This document shows positions 44,780 to 55,900 of a stretch of DNA of 64,000 nucleotides, piece by piece. Position numbers and translations under genes: made by a program. Each line of letters starts with the position of its first letter. Position 1 is the stretch's first letter. The DNA lies in contig NZ_CP035121.1 of assembly GCF_004087835.1 (NCBI RefSeq), forward strand, positions 1 through 64,000, written 5' to 3'. The notes beneath the pieces were generated by a model. It made no database searches. It worked only from the letters and a program-made list of their open reading frames with translations, and had not been told where the DNA came from. This DNA is from Halorussus pelagicus. Lineage in GTDB: Archaea; Halobacteriota; Halobacteria; Halobacteriales; Haladaptataceae.

Positions 44780-45840
44780 CCATCGTTCGCTCTTATGTAG
44801 AACTGTGGAACGCCCCGATAACGAGACACTCAATGGCTGAATCGATGGATTCGCCCACAAGGGTGAGTGAGCGAACGATGCCGAAGGTGTGAGCGGCCTG
44901 TTCCAAGCCCTGCTTGGACAGGCCGCGGAACTTCCGTAGCCACGGCTTGACGAGCGAGAACAGGCACTCAGCCTGATTGATGTGGACGCCGTCGGGCGAT
45001 ACGTACCGTTCCTTGTGCACGACGGGTCGATGGTCATGCTCCATTTCTCGGTAGGCTTGGAGTCCGTCGGTCCAGACCTCTCCCAGTGGCTGGGAGAGGT
45101 CTTCAGCCGCCTGAATCACTGGCTCAAGATCACCGTCGTAGTCGATGCCGAGTTGGCCGCGGATCACGCGAAGCGAGTCGCGGCACGCCGCGACGAGCGT
45201 CAACTGATCGCCGTGACGGCCCCGCCAGCGTGAGCGGCCAGTTTGGGACGAGCCGCCGCGAGAACGGCTGTGCCGCGGCGGCTCTTGGCCTTTGTAGCCC
45301 GAACAGACTGCACCAGATTCGTCGACTTGGATCGGTCCGTCGATGGTTTGGTCGAGGAGGCTCCAGACGACGGGGAAACCGCGATGAATCGCGGTTTCCA
45401 CCTCCCGAATCGCGGTGTGAATGGTTTTGTAGGCTCGCCCGACCAACGGCGCGATCTGGTTGATCTGAGCAACGTATCGGCGTAGAGGGTGAACGCGAAA
45501 AGTACCTCACCACAGGTGAGGTGCTTCTCGTGGAACGGCGTTCCGTAGGTGTAGACCGGCTTGAAGTTGCAGTCACGGCACCACACGCGGTCGTGGTGTG
45601 GCCACGTTTGAACGGAGTTGTGCCCGCACCGTGGACAGGACGTATTCTCTCAGAATTCCTTGAGTCGCCGCTCGATGCGGGCATCGAGCGGTTCGGTGTC
45701 GATCTCGACGACGCCCAGCTCGATCAGCTCTCGAAACATTGCGCCGAACGCCGGCTGAGCAGACGACATACTCCCAGATTATGGCTGGCTCAGTGTAACT
45801 ACAGGGGCTTTCCGCAGCTCTATATAAGAGCGCCATCGTT
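44780..45840. mobile_element. ISH4-type (IS1595 family) insertion sequence with target duplication
   Basis: The element spans 44788-45832 (1045 bp). Its ends match as inverted repeats: CGCTCTTATGTAGAACTGTG on the left, and CGCTCTTATATAGAGCTGCG as the complement of the right end (3 differences). The octamer CCATCGTT is duplicated at 44780-44787 and 45833-45840. Size, 8-bp duplication and transposase type fit ISH4-like elements. Confidence 0.88.
44793..45769 (-). pseudogene. IS1595-family (ISXO2-like) transposase, two lesions
   Basis: From ATG 45769 the frame reads MSSAQPAFGAMFRELIELGV to a TGA at 45650-45652, then resumes in the same frame with a zinc ribbon (CPRCGH ... WCRDC). A frameshift near 45467 then shifts it to the frame AQINQIAPLVGRAYKTIHTA, which continues with VDESGAVCSGYKGQ, VWTDGLQAY and HINQAECLFSLVKPWLRK to the end. 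The DDE-type catalytic residues seem present but the enzyme cannot be made intact. Confidence 0.85.
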
Positions 45841-45892
45841 TAACCAACACAAAGCGCTATCCGACCGGCTAGCGCATAGTCTGTTGGTTAAA
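45839..45892. repeat. Palindromic element, TTAACCAACA ends (copy 2)
   Basis: TTTAACCAACA at 45839-45849 faces TGTTGGTTAAA at 45882-45892 across a GC-rich 32-bp centre. The ISH4 target duplication abuts its left end. The following 380 bp to the integrase fragment hold no intact gene; a short minus frame (DELNWVLEFFETSFGKCEE) near 45910-45965 looks like a coding relic. Confidence 0.5.
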
Positions 45893-46026
45893 TCACCTGC
45901 CTCGCAACTACTCCTCACACTTCCCGAAGGAGGTCTCAAAAAACTCCAGCACCCAATTTAGCTCATCGGACAAGCAGATCATCTTGTGCGTTGTTGAAAT
46001 CCATTAGATTACGAGATGACATGTGC

Positions 46027-46054
46027 GATGCGTGGTTCGAATTCACCACGCATC
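46027..46054. repeat. Perfect 10-bp hairpin
   Basis: GATGCGTGGT and ACCACGCATC flank an 8-bp loop TCGAATTC. In decayed sequence upstream of the truncated integrase. The loop resembles a tRNA T-loop, but no tRNA is present. Confidence 0.5.
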
Positions 46055-46275
46055 TCCTGTCAGATTCGGAGTAACTTGACCGTAGCTATGCTGAGTACAG
46101 AAGATGTAGTCAGCAGGTTGAGAAACCGAATGCGGGATTTGTCCACCCGAAATCAACCGTCTCGCTCAGAGCGTGTCGAGTATCCGGATCATACGGAATA
46201 CGGGGGTTTCACGAGTGGTTAGGAGTGCCTCACTATTACTTGTGTTCTAGGGACACAATCTAATCCCGAAACTTG

Positions 46276-46780
46276 GGGGTTACGGTCAGGCGAGATCGCG
46301 CGACTCCACGTCAACCAGTTTGTCGGTGTCGACTCCGACGACCCACACATTGAGTTCGAGGAACGGAAGAACGGCCCAAGCACAGTCAGCCTTCTCTACG
46401 GCTTGGACGCCTACCGGGAGCGCCAGCACGAACTCGTCGATGACTACGACGAGTGGAGTGGCTACCTCTTCCCCTCAACACAAGCCGAGACGGGCCACAT
46501 TGACTCGGATACTGTCCGGAATCGGTTCCACCGACTCGCCAAACAGGCTGGTGTCCGCGTCGACGGTGGCCTCCCGAAGCCCCACATGGCCCGCCGATTC
46601 TGGTATAGCCAGTACCAAGACGCCCTTGCAGACGTGCTCGACCGCCTCGATATCATCGCTGACGAACAGGGGAGTTCCTCCGCGGACGTGGTGCATCAGA
46701 ATTATCTTTCCGAGGAGAAACGTCGAGAGGCCCGGCGGCCTGCGATGCGAGAGTTGCTCGCAGACGCGTTCGGTAAGTAG
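46276..46780 (+). pseudogene. Truncated second integrase copy (C-terminal half)
   Basis: Starts abruptly at TGGGGGTTACGGTCAGGCGA, equivalent to residue 245 of the integrase at 17944, and runs to the same C-terminus (RELLADAFGK). By eye about 95% of residues are identical. It keeps the first catalytic Arg, PHMARRFW and HQNYLSEEKR but lacks the N-terminal binding domain and any start signal. Similarity extends about 20 bp past the stop. Confidence 0.85.
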
Positions 46781-47207
46781 TTCGAGGTATCTTCCAACAC
46801 GATTAATGATAGGTCTCGAAGGATGAGGGACCTTGTCCTTGTGCGGCCTATTCGAAGATGTCAAGTACGGGACCTCCAACTAGGAGTAATAGCGATGGTC
46901 CCGGAATGCGCTCGCGTTGTGGGCTGTCAGCTGTGACAGGCTCGTTCTTATTTAGAGCTGTGGAAGGGGGATCTGACATGAACTGGTCCTGCTGTCTTCC
47001 GGCGATTTGAACGCCCACTCGCTCAACTTGAAGCCCCAATACGTGGACGACCTCTTTCCACGTTTCTACATATGAGCGAGATAACGATAGCCGAGGGTGT
47101 CCTGTTACCGGCGGACGTTGAAGAGTTAAAGACGCTCGACTTGCCACGAAGGCCCTCCCAGTGCGTCTGCCGCTACTTACGGCATCGTCAGTACCGGATG
47201 TTGCTTT
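46781..47207. other. Intergenic stretch with doubtful small frames
   Basis: No gene I can firmly support. A minus frame ending at 46848 (ending SLLLLVGGPVLDIFE) reads plausibly for about 70 codons but lacks a good start. A plus frame from ATG 47072 (MSEITIAEGVLLPADVEELK) starts well but becomes basic and runs into the next gene. Confidence 0.3.
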
Positions 47208-47921
47208 TTAATTTCGTGCTTGACCGTATGCTGCTAACCCCATTAAAGACATACCTACACTTAATGGATTTATCTCTGCCCCATCATACGTTATAGCTAT
47301 CCCACATCCGGCCAGCCAAATCGCGTCATATACTGCAGACTCAAGCTCAGGTGTTCCGCCACTTGTTCTAAAATCGTTTCCTTCCTTGACCGCGGCACGA
47401 TAACGGTCACTAATTGAGTCACATTTATCGGGTATATTGTCCAATATATCTAATCCATTACGAGCTACAATTTCACTCTTAATTGCTTCCAGACCGCATT
47501 CATAGCGTTTGTAATACTGATGCTCACTGATAGTATTAGATACCCAGTCCAAGTCCTCTGTTAAGATATCTTCTAAGTGATATTGAAGATATGTTCTAAG
47601 GTTCCGTTCATCTATATCTCGGATATATTGAACGAGAGATTTATTTAGTTCTTCTTTTTTGAATATTCTGTGTGATTTTCTATAACAGTCGCTAATTCTA
47701 TCCATTACATATGAAAAGGTTCTGCCTTTCAGTTTTGATTGCTGTATTAAATATCGGTCTATTTCATCAAGGTTCCTATAATTCCTTTCTTTCCATATTT
47801 CTATGAATTGGTTGGCTCTTCCCAAATATTTCAGTTGATTTGATAAGTCTTGGGTGAAAACATCCAGTTCTTCTCTATCCCCTTCACCTAGTTCTGAGAG
47901 ACTAGCTTCGAAGTTAGACAT
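47208..47921 (-). CDS. Hypothetical protein, AT-rich gene with C-terminal hydrophobic segment
   Basis: 237 residues from ATG 47921 (MSNFEASLSELGEGDREELD). Mostly helical and charged, with a possible membrane helix near residues 205-232 (AIWLAGCGIAITYDG and SVGMSLMGLAAYG). Base composition is markedly AT-rich compared with the rest of the window, indicating recent acquisition. No motif recognised. Confidence 0.65.
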   Translation of the reverse strand: MSNFEASLSELGEGDREELDVFTQDLSNQLKYLGRANQFIEIWKERNYRNLDEIDRYLIQQSKLKGRTFSYVMDRISDCYRKSHRIFKKEELNKSLVQYIRDIDERNLRTYLQYHLEDILTEDLDWVSNTISEHQYYKRYECGLEAIKSEIVARNGLDILDNIPDKCDSISDRYRAAVKEGNDFRTSGGTPELESAVYDAIWLAGCGIAITYDGAEINPLSVGMSLMGLAAYGQARN

Positions 47922-48078
47922 CTGTTTATGTGATACGAGGAATCTATTTATTTGAAACTAATGATATCGTCTATAGGGACTTGGTAATCGATTGAAATGA
48001 TTGAGCAAGGCAAGATAGATAAACATTAGGTTCGTCCCAATTAAGTCCCAGTCATCGGCTCCTCCTCGGACGGTTTTG

Positions 48079-48097
48079 GGTAATTAGACAGTACCCT
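48079..48097. repeat. Solo IS6-like terminal repeat
   Basis: GGGTAATTAGACAGTACCC resembles the right end of the MITE at 42581-42598. I found no partner end nearby, so it is probably a remnant. Confidence 0.4.
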
Positions 48098-48177
48098 ATT
48101 CTCAGTTTTTAATACCGCTTGAATAAAGAAGTCGTGCTACCAACGATGCTAGAGCGATTTAACAGTCTCACAGAAAT

Positions 48178-48594
48178 CTATTCATCTCCGATGTCGGAGA
48201 GTCGAGTCTGAATTTCGTCAGCGTCGGCGTCTGAGAGGGCTTCGAGACCGAACTGCACGAGGAGTGGGTAGAAATGCCGGTTCTTCTTGAATTCGTCACG
48301 ACCGGCTTTCCGGAGTTTCAGTTGGGACTCAAGGTACGTATCCTCCAAATCATCGAGGATGTTGTCCGGGATGTAGATCGTCCGGCCGTTCCACTCGTCC
48401 TTGATGTTCGTCTTGCTCGTTTTATTCGTTTCACTCGATGAATTCGTTTCCTTCGTTTCGTTCGGTGAGCTCGTCTTCTGTGTTTCAGTCGATGAACTGG
48501 TTTGGTCGGTTTCAGTCGCCTCGTTCGTTTCTTCTTCCTTGTTGTTCTCGTAGTTGCCTTCGATACCTGAGGCATCACCCCAGCCATCACTCAT
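48178..48594 (-). CDS. Partner of ParA (ParB-like candidate) with tripeptide-repeat linker
   Basis: 138 residues. The N-terminal half is an acidic Ser/Thr/Glu/Asn/Lys linker built of three-residue units (SPNETKETNSSSETNKTSKT). Its codons form a 9-bp tandem repeat of the same kind as that upstream of parA. The C-terminal half (WNGRTIYIPDNILDDLEDTY, then a helical part) resembles a small ribbon-helix-helix or winged partner protein. Overlaps the parA stop by 4 bp. Likely the DNA-binding partner of ParA in plasmid partition; inferred from position. Confidence 0.7.
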   Translation of the reverse strand: MSDGWGDASGIEGNYENNKEEETNEATETDQTSSSTETQKTSSPNETKETNSSSETNKTSKTNIKDEWNGRTIYIPDNILDDLEDTYLESQLKLRKAGRDEFKKNRHFYPLLVQFGLEALSDADADEIQTRLSDIGDE

Positions 48595-49409
48595 GTTTTC
48601 ACCTCCTCCGGAGCAGTCTTCTCAAACGTCTCGTCAAGGAGATCAGCGATTTCAGTGAATAACTGGCGGGCATCCTCAACGCGCTTGTTCTCTTTGTCGA
48701 AGCCGAAAATGGACGTTCCTTGGCCGATTGATTGGGACAGGTCGGTGCGCTTCGGAATCTGGAAAACCGGTAGTGAATATGCTGATTCGATTTCTGCAAT
48801 CGTATTCCGGTGTTCGCCATTCTGCTCGACGCGATTGCACATGATTGCGAGACGGTTGATGTCCCCGTAGGCTGGTTCGAGCGATCTGAGCTGTTTTGCG
48901 AAAATCTGGAGGCTATTGGCGTTTAGCTTCTCCGGAATCACAGGGATAATCACGTTTCCTGTTGCGACGAGTGCGTTATCGGTGAGAACGTTGAGTGACG
49001 GTGGGGTATCGACGATGATGTAATCGTAGTCTTTGTCAAGTTCATCGAGGGTCATCCCCAGTCGCTCTCGACTCTTGGGAGCTTCGAGCAGCGTCTGGAT
49101 GTTCTTATTATTCGCGAGCTTCTCGCTGGCAGGGAGAATATCGAACTCCTCATGTTCGACGATGACATCGTTCACTGCCTCCATTTGGTCGAAGTCGAGT
49201 ACGTCGAAGAGCGTGGTCCGGTCTGTGTCGTAGTAGAGATCGTTGTAGCCGAGTGAGCATGTGAGCCCGCCGTGGTAGTCGATGTCGACGAGGAGGACAT
49301 CGTGTCCTCGTGCGGCGAGAGCGCCGCCAGTATGGATGACATCCGTTGTTTTCCCGGCACCTCCTTTCTGATTCGCTACGGTGATTCGTGAAGTGTTCGT
49401 GTCGCTCAT
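48591..49409 (-). CDS. parA: ParA-family partition ATPase
   Basis: 272 residues from ATG 49409; the frame extends upstream to 49514, but that extension is only translated repeat sequence. Deviant Walker A KGGAGKTT (15-22) with the signature Lys, the switch VDIDYHGGL near 44-52, and VDTPPSLNVL near 135-145 identify a ParA/Soj ATPase. It moves replicon copies apart by ATP-dependent binding to nucleoid DNA. Forms a two-gene operon with the partner and reads away from the repeat array. Confidence 0.92.
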   Translation of the reverse strand: MSDTNTSRITVANQKGGAGKTTDVIHTGGALAARGHDVLLVDIDYHGGLTCSLGYNDLYYDTDRTTLFDVLDFDQMEAVNDVIVEHEEFDILPASEKLANNKNIQTLLEAPKSRERLGMTLDELDKDYDYIIVDTPPSLNVLTDNALVATGNVIIPVIPEKLNANSLQIFAKQLRSLEPAYGDINRLAIMCNRVEQNGEHRNTIAEIESAYSLPVFQIPKRTDLSQSIGQGTSIFGFDKENKRVEDARQLFTEIADLLDETFEKTAPEEVKT

Positions 49410-49424
49410 ATCGGTCGTTATGTG

Positions 49425-49720
49425 TGATGAGTTCGTTGTGCTCGTTTTGTTCGTTTCGCTCGTTACGATGGGTGCGTTCAGTGCGGGTGTTTCGCTCGAT
49501 GAATGGAATACCACCCTGTTAAATCCTACCGTTCGTTATGCTCATTGAATAGAACGTATTCGTTTTTATCAATTAATTCGTTACGCTCGTTTCTTTCGTT
49601 TCGTTCAACGAGTACATAGATAGTCGGTTTCAGCGCCATCTAATTTAATCCGGAGAGGCCGTTCATTACCCTCGCCCCACTCGTTCTATTCGTTACTCTC
49701 GTTTTGCTCGTTTCTGTTTT
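49425..49720. repeat. 9-bp iteron array (centromere candidate) upstream of parA
   Basis: Blocks of a 9-bp unit, roughly NNYTCGTTT, occur at about 49430-49472, 49570-49606 and 49677-49718, with isolated units between (about 49488 and 49527-49556). Examples are GCTCGTTTTGTTCGTTTCG and ATTCGTTACGCTCGTTTC. The array lies between parA and the divergent GHKL gene. The same unit recurs inside the partner gene at about 48405-48535. Such arrays beside parA usually serve as the partition site and operator. Confidence 0.75.
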
Positions 49721-49967
49721 TCCAGTCGCTATGAGATCAGTTACAGTTCTTAGAGACGAGAACAGTAATTAATGGAAGCACCATTCAATGAGAACTATAA
49801 CCGTTACTAGATTAATGAGACTAACAGCGAAGAGTCGTCTGCTCATCAGGGGGACGGTTAGTAACTGGTAATATACTCACGAAGGGACCAGGGAATAAAC
49901 ACAGATCGAGTCAATTGATCTTAGACAAAGTATTTAATTACATTGTCTCTGAATTACGTTTCATTAG
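49721..49967. promoter_or_regulatory. AT-rich promoter region of giant GHKL gene
   Basis: No gene. A TATA-like AGTATTTAATTACA at about 49927-49940 lies 28-40 bp ahead of ATG 49968, which predicts a short-leader or leaderless transcript. Confidence 0.45.
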
Positions 49968-52900
49968 ATGTCACTTAAGGCCAGAGAGTGGACAAACGAA
50001 TTGACCGATAGATACGTCGATCTGCTGGAAAAACTTGAGTCTATAGGTCCAGACGGTCGGTACGACACACCGAAGGATGCGCTCTTCAACGAGACGAGCA
50101 TTGGTGGCGGCGAAGCGGGGACAGCCGGCGCCCATCAAGACCGTGAACTGGTAGAACTCCTGCAGAACGGTCGTGATGCTATCCAGAAGGCAGACGAGAC
50201 GGGGACGCTGTACGTCGCCGTCTCACGTGAAGGCGTCCTAGTAGCCAACACCGGTGCGCCGTTTGAACTTGAAGACGAGGAGGTTCTGGAGGACCTACGC
50301 AAGGTCAGCCGCTCAGGGAAGGAGACAGACGCAATTGGCGAGAAGGGAGTAGGCCTGACATCAGTCTGTACCATCGGAGATGCCTACGAGGTATGGACGA
50401 ACCTTGAAGACGGGAATCTCGGGCGGCTCCAATGTGGGCCTGTGAACCCGACCGCGGCCGTTCTCTCTCGGTCGACAGCGACTGACAAGCCGGCGGTGGC
50501 AGAGTGCCTTGACAACTTCCGGGGGCGGCTAGCAACTGGCGACCTTGCCGAGCTCGTTGCGCCGACAGACCACACGAGCCACATCACGCCAGAAACCCTT
50601 CGCTCCGAAGACGTCACGAGCCTCCCCTTCTTTTCCTATCCGCTACCACTTGAGGTGCCGGACGACCGAGCGGCACTAGATGGCTCGCTACAAAAGGTAG
50701 CAAAACAGCTGTTAACCGATGCGTCGGTGATCGTCGATGGGCCAGATATTCCGGATCAGTTCACGACGGCAGTCATCGTACACTTTGAGGACGAGGATCT
50801 TACGGAATTCCGTTCGGCCCTCGGGGTTGAGACAGAGCGCAATGGCGACCCCAGCCGAATTGCGAACAACCTGTGGGCTCGGCTGAGCTACTCGGCCACG
50901 GCAAACGCGTACGGAGAGTCACGAGGCGAGGTAACGCCAGAGTCACTCATCCACTTCGGGAACATCGACCAGCTCGTACTGGATCATCTTGAGGGGAGCG
51001 AGCGGAAGGCCCACGAACGGTGGGATATTGACCGGTCGGACCCGGTGACCCACACAACCGATACCGAGCGCCCGGTGCAGTCGACATCTGTGACGGTGAC
51101 AGTTGACCAGCGAGAGCAGGATTATAATCAAGGACAGGGCCAAGAGCGGGTCCAGCAGACCTACGACCTGTTCCACTGGGTAGAGGGACACGAACCTATC
51201 GTCCCGAAGAACCTGCTGACCACAGAGCAACGTCGATCGACAGATGATGAACAGGAAGTAGACGTCCAACCACGAATCCTCGTCCCGACGGATAACGAGC
51301 CGCCAGCCTGGCTGGCTGACAAGGATCTGCAGACAGTCCTCGAAGGTAATGTACTCGATGGCGTCGGGCCGGAGTCTCACTCCTACCCGCCGTATCTCTA
51401 CTACCCGATTACGGGTGCCTCGAGACAATTCCCATTCTGCCTGCATGCGAACGTGGAGGTCTCAAAAGATCGGGAGAAACTCTACTCTGACTCAGACCAG
51501 TACAACGCGTTCATCCTAGACCACTGTGCGACACTCATTGGCGACGTCGCGACCGTGCTTGCTCGCCGGGATAGATGCGCAGGTGATTTGGGAACCGTGA
51601 ACAGCCCGTGGAATCTCCTGCCGCCGACGCCTGCAGGTGATGATGACGTGACGCTTACGGACATCATCAACGACGAGGTCCGAATTGACGAGGCCGAGAT
51701 TGGCCTGCTAGACCTATTCTCTCGGGCCGTATACAACCAGCTGGGCGAACGACCGTGCCTGCCCACGGCGAGAATCAACGACTCCGACACACCGGCGACG
51801 GCAGTCACCGAGGCACTTCTGCATCCAAACCCCGAAGTGGTAGGAGCCTACGCAGCACTCTACTTAGTCAGGGAACGACTGGGCGAGTCCGTCCATAAGA
51901 GGGGTCCGACGAAGACGACGCGCCGTCTCCCCACCTTGGAAAGCCTACTTTCGTTCCTTCGGTGGAGTGTGCACGGCGATCTTGACACCGTCGACTGGTC
52001 TAAACGGTATCGCTATCTTCTAGAGGAAGCACCGCCGTCAGCGACAGACGAGACAGAGCGACTCCGCTCGCTCGTACAGGCCTGGACCACCCAGCTCTCA
52101 CAACACCTAACAAGTCCGGACACACATATCGTCGTACCGTCGACGATCGGGCAGCAACTCTTCATCGGGTCAGTTACGCTCGTGGACGCATACGCCGATA
52201 GCAAAGAGAAAGACGTCGCGAAGATCCTAGATGACGAGTTCGACATCGCAGATGCTGGCGTCCACATCCTTCCGTGCTCCTATCGGTCGGAGGACACTGA
52301 CGAGGGATATGTCCAGTTGGTCCCTGTAGAGTCCCACGGCGAGGGTGGCAACGTGACAGAGACATACACACGAACAGTGTTCTGGAGGGGTGATGATGCG
52401 CCTGAGACGGAGTTACGTATCCCTCCGGACAACATCGGCCTCAGCGTGTTCGTCATCGACGAAGCGATTTCCGAAGATTCCCGGTGCAGTAGCATTCTCT
52501 CAGAGGCGGGGAACGATTGGGGGATCGTCCAGCTACGATCGTACCCACAATACGTGCGCGAACTCCTCGGGTCGACCCAACGCCAGCAGGGGCGAACGGA
52601 CGAGTGCGATGCCTCCAATAAAGCGCTCTCGGACGACGCCCTGAGCTTCTTTGCGGCAGCCGTCGCCGGCCAGGAGCGAGAGCGTCTCGTTCCGACGGAG
52701 GGAGCGTACCTTGCTCACGACAACGTCCATAAACACACCCACAACTCCGAGCGCAAGCGGAACCTCCTGAATCGACTTGCGGTAAGACGAAACCAGCTGC
52801 AGTCGGACCTCCTCAACCAGGCCGATGAGACCGATCACCGTATCGCCGACATTCGCCTGCCACCGAGTTGGCAGGCACTCCGGGAGACCGACGAGCAGGT

Positions 52901-55900
52901 CGACACCTGGGGGGGACTGCCGTCAGAGTTGGACGAGCAGCCTACGACCTCGGCCGAACCGGTAAATGCCAGGCCGATCGTCCGCCCGCCAGACGACAAT
53001 CGCTGGCAGTTCCTTGCCGAACGGGATATCTCCCCCACTACGACAGCAAAGCTTCTTAGCATCCTCGGTCTCTCAGCATTCCCGGAAGTGGAGGCCCTTG
53101 CACAGACAGAAACGCCTGGGAAGGGACGCGATCATTGGAACCCACTCAAGTGGGACATGAGCGATGCTCAAGCTGAGGTCGACATGGAAACGGTTTCGAG
53201 TCTCCGGGCAACGTTGCAGCAGGTCATCAGCCGGACAGCCATCGGAACCCGTGGTGAGGATAGTGGGTCATATCTTGACTTAATCACCGCACCGGAGTTC
53301 GGTCCGCAGTCGACCGCCGGCCACAGCGATCAGTGCTCAGTTAAAGAACTCCGTGGTCGGTATACCAGTAGCGAGCTCGGCATCGCACCGTCAACTGTCG
53401 TGGATGGGCTTGACAGCCGCGACGTCGCCTTGGAGTCGTGGACTTGGATATCTACCGAGGGCTCGGACAATCCCTTCGCCCGACTTGGCGTGGAGTACGT
53501 CTGTGACGTCCTCGCCACCTACGGGGACAACCTCAAGCAATCGATTCTGACCACGGGGTGGTCATGTCGTGACAACCACAGCGGGCGCCACGGCTGGACC
53601 GACACGGTCCCAACATTGCTTAACTGGCAACTCCGCGCGGCACAGATGTGGGGCCAGCATAGCGGCTTCCAGGCACCGAGCTGGTGGTCCGATGACTCCA
53701 TCCTCTGGGCGGTCGAGCGTGCAGGCGAGGGGTCACAGACAGGCAATTGGCTCCCGACAGTCGACGTCGGGGCGACAGAGATCGACATCCAAGTCTGGCG
53801 GACGCTCGGCATCAAGCCGCTCGAAGAGTTGTCTGCCACCGAGGCAGCGCTCCGCCTCCAGAAGATCCAGGAGGAACTTGCTGCAACGCCGTTGGTATCC
53901 AATCAGGACGAGCCCATCGCGCTCAAGGAGTTGGCCACCGACGGCATCGCCGATGGTTGGAAGACCGTCTACTCACGCCTCATTACACCGATCGCCGACT
54001 ACCTCGACCGTGACGACTCAACACTCGGTGAACTTCCCTTTCTCACCCACTTCCCAGTCAAAGCCGGCGATCAGTGGGCGTCGGTACCGGTCGAGCTTGT
54101 TCGTAATCAAGAAACTTACTGGTTCAGCGACAGCCAGCAACTCCCTTGGGAAGATCGCGACGGCTCCTGGGAAGGTCCGTGGGTCGTGGAGACGCCGACT
54201 GTCGGCCGAGGGGCAACCCTCGCATCAGCACTCGACTGCGAATTCCGGACACAAGCCAGCGACCGCCCACAGCTATCGGTAGACCAACTCGATTCAGGGG
54301 GTAATCCCGAAACGGACGAGCGTCTCGCCACGAAACTGCGTAGTCGGCGGCCGCTCATCCTCGCCGCGTTGAGTGCGGAGACCAGCGAAACGTTCCAGCC
54401 TGACCACCGCGAAGACCTGGAGGTCGCGATTGACCACATCCGGAGCGTTCCAGAAGAGATGTTCGAGCGCTACCGTGAGCGGTTTTCGCTACAAGATTCC
54501 CGATTCGGTGAACATTCTGCCGTCTACCCACTTGGCGAGAACAAGACTGGGACCGAAAGCACCCAGTACGGACTTGCCTACAACGTGGCATCCGTCGATG
54601 ATGAAGGTCCAGATCCAACGGTCTTCACCGAGGCACTCCAGGTACTGTTCGAGCGCTCGCGTTCGACATACCTCCGGCTCGCCCTCGCCAGCGAGGAGGA
54701 AGTACTCGATGCAGACCTCGATGTTGATGCCGTCCGACGCACAATTGGACAAGGATCGGCTGACGCGCTCCGGTCGGACATCGAGGCAACGGTAGCCCTC
54801 TTGGACACAATTGGCGCGTCGCTCGACATTGACCAGATACTGACCTCCCTCGACGACCGTCTCGCCGAGACGGAGACAGATGCCTACACAATCCGGATGA
54901 ACATCCGGCAGGCTATCGGTAAGCAAACGACCGACTTCGATACCATGGAGTCCCTTATCGACGCGACCCAGTCGGCTCCAGAACCGGTCATCGAGATGAT
55001 CCAAACCTTGCTCTCCGACCGGGCTGCTCTATCGGAGGAATGTCCCTGTACCGCCCTCTCGAAGACTATCGACCTGGAAACGTTCGTCACGTGGGCCAGC
55101 ACCTATCATCCGGCGTTTGAAAACCACCACCCTCTGCCGAAAGAGCAAGCACATCGTCTAGAAACGGTTAGCCGAATTTGGTGGAACGCCGACAAAGAGA
55201 CCCGCTGGACCGAGCTCCAAGACATCCAAGTGTGGCGAAAAGAGACACGCCAGCAACCGGCCGAGTGGTCCTGGACCAGCCCACCGTTTGCACATCGTCT
55301 TATCGAGACTGAGGAGACCGGCGAGGACGACTGCTGGCTCACACTCAGTCCTGCAGCCTTAGACGACCTCTGTGAGGCCGTTCTCACCGCCATCTTTGAC
55401 AACGGAACTCCCGATACTGGACCGGAGGATGGGAACGGAACCAGCAACCAAGTCCTCCGTGGATCACTCAGGCAGTATCTCAAGACAGGGGAGTTCCCGG
55501 ACCGTCACAACTCGCCGTCCGAAGAAGAAACGCACACTCAAAAGGTGCGAGAACAGGCCTTTGAGACGATTCAAGCCACGCCAATACAGTTCGCCGACGA
55601 CGCCAACAGCGACGTGTCCGGCCGCATCCAGTCCCGAGACGCCGAATATGGAAGCGGCGGTAGCAGCGATCTCACCGACCGCCCCGAGTTCGCTGAGGAG
55701 GTCATCTTCGCCTCCATCTGCGGCCAGCTCAAGGCTTGGACCGAGGAAACCGACGACTGGCAGCATCGACTAGGTAGGCATCTTGAGTCGGTCGTCGATG
55801 AGTCGAGCTCCTGTCCCTGGCACAACCCCGGTCGCTGCCGCGATATCGACCGCCTGGAGCGAACACCCGAACAACTCGCCCAGCAACTTCTCGACTCTAT

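Noticed and set aside
46027-46054. Possible tRNA 3' end as integrase attachment site (GGTTCGAATTC loop)
   Set aside because: The T-loop-like word sits in a perfect 10-bp hairpin. The T-stem does not pair properly, and no acceptor, D-arm or anticodon arm is found nearby.
17642-46850. Direct repeats flanking the two integrase copies as attL and attR
   Set aside because: Beyond the shared integrase sequence and about 20 bp after its stop, I found no matching direct repeat.
49410-49514. N-terminal extension of ParA (35 residues)
   Set aside because: The extension is simply the translated 9-bp repeat; the family's conserved N-terminus starts right after ATG 49409.
49410-49720. Repeat array as a CRISPR
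   Set aside because: The unit is 9 bp in near-continuous tandem, with no unique spacers and no cas genes.
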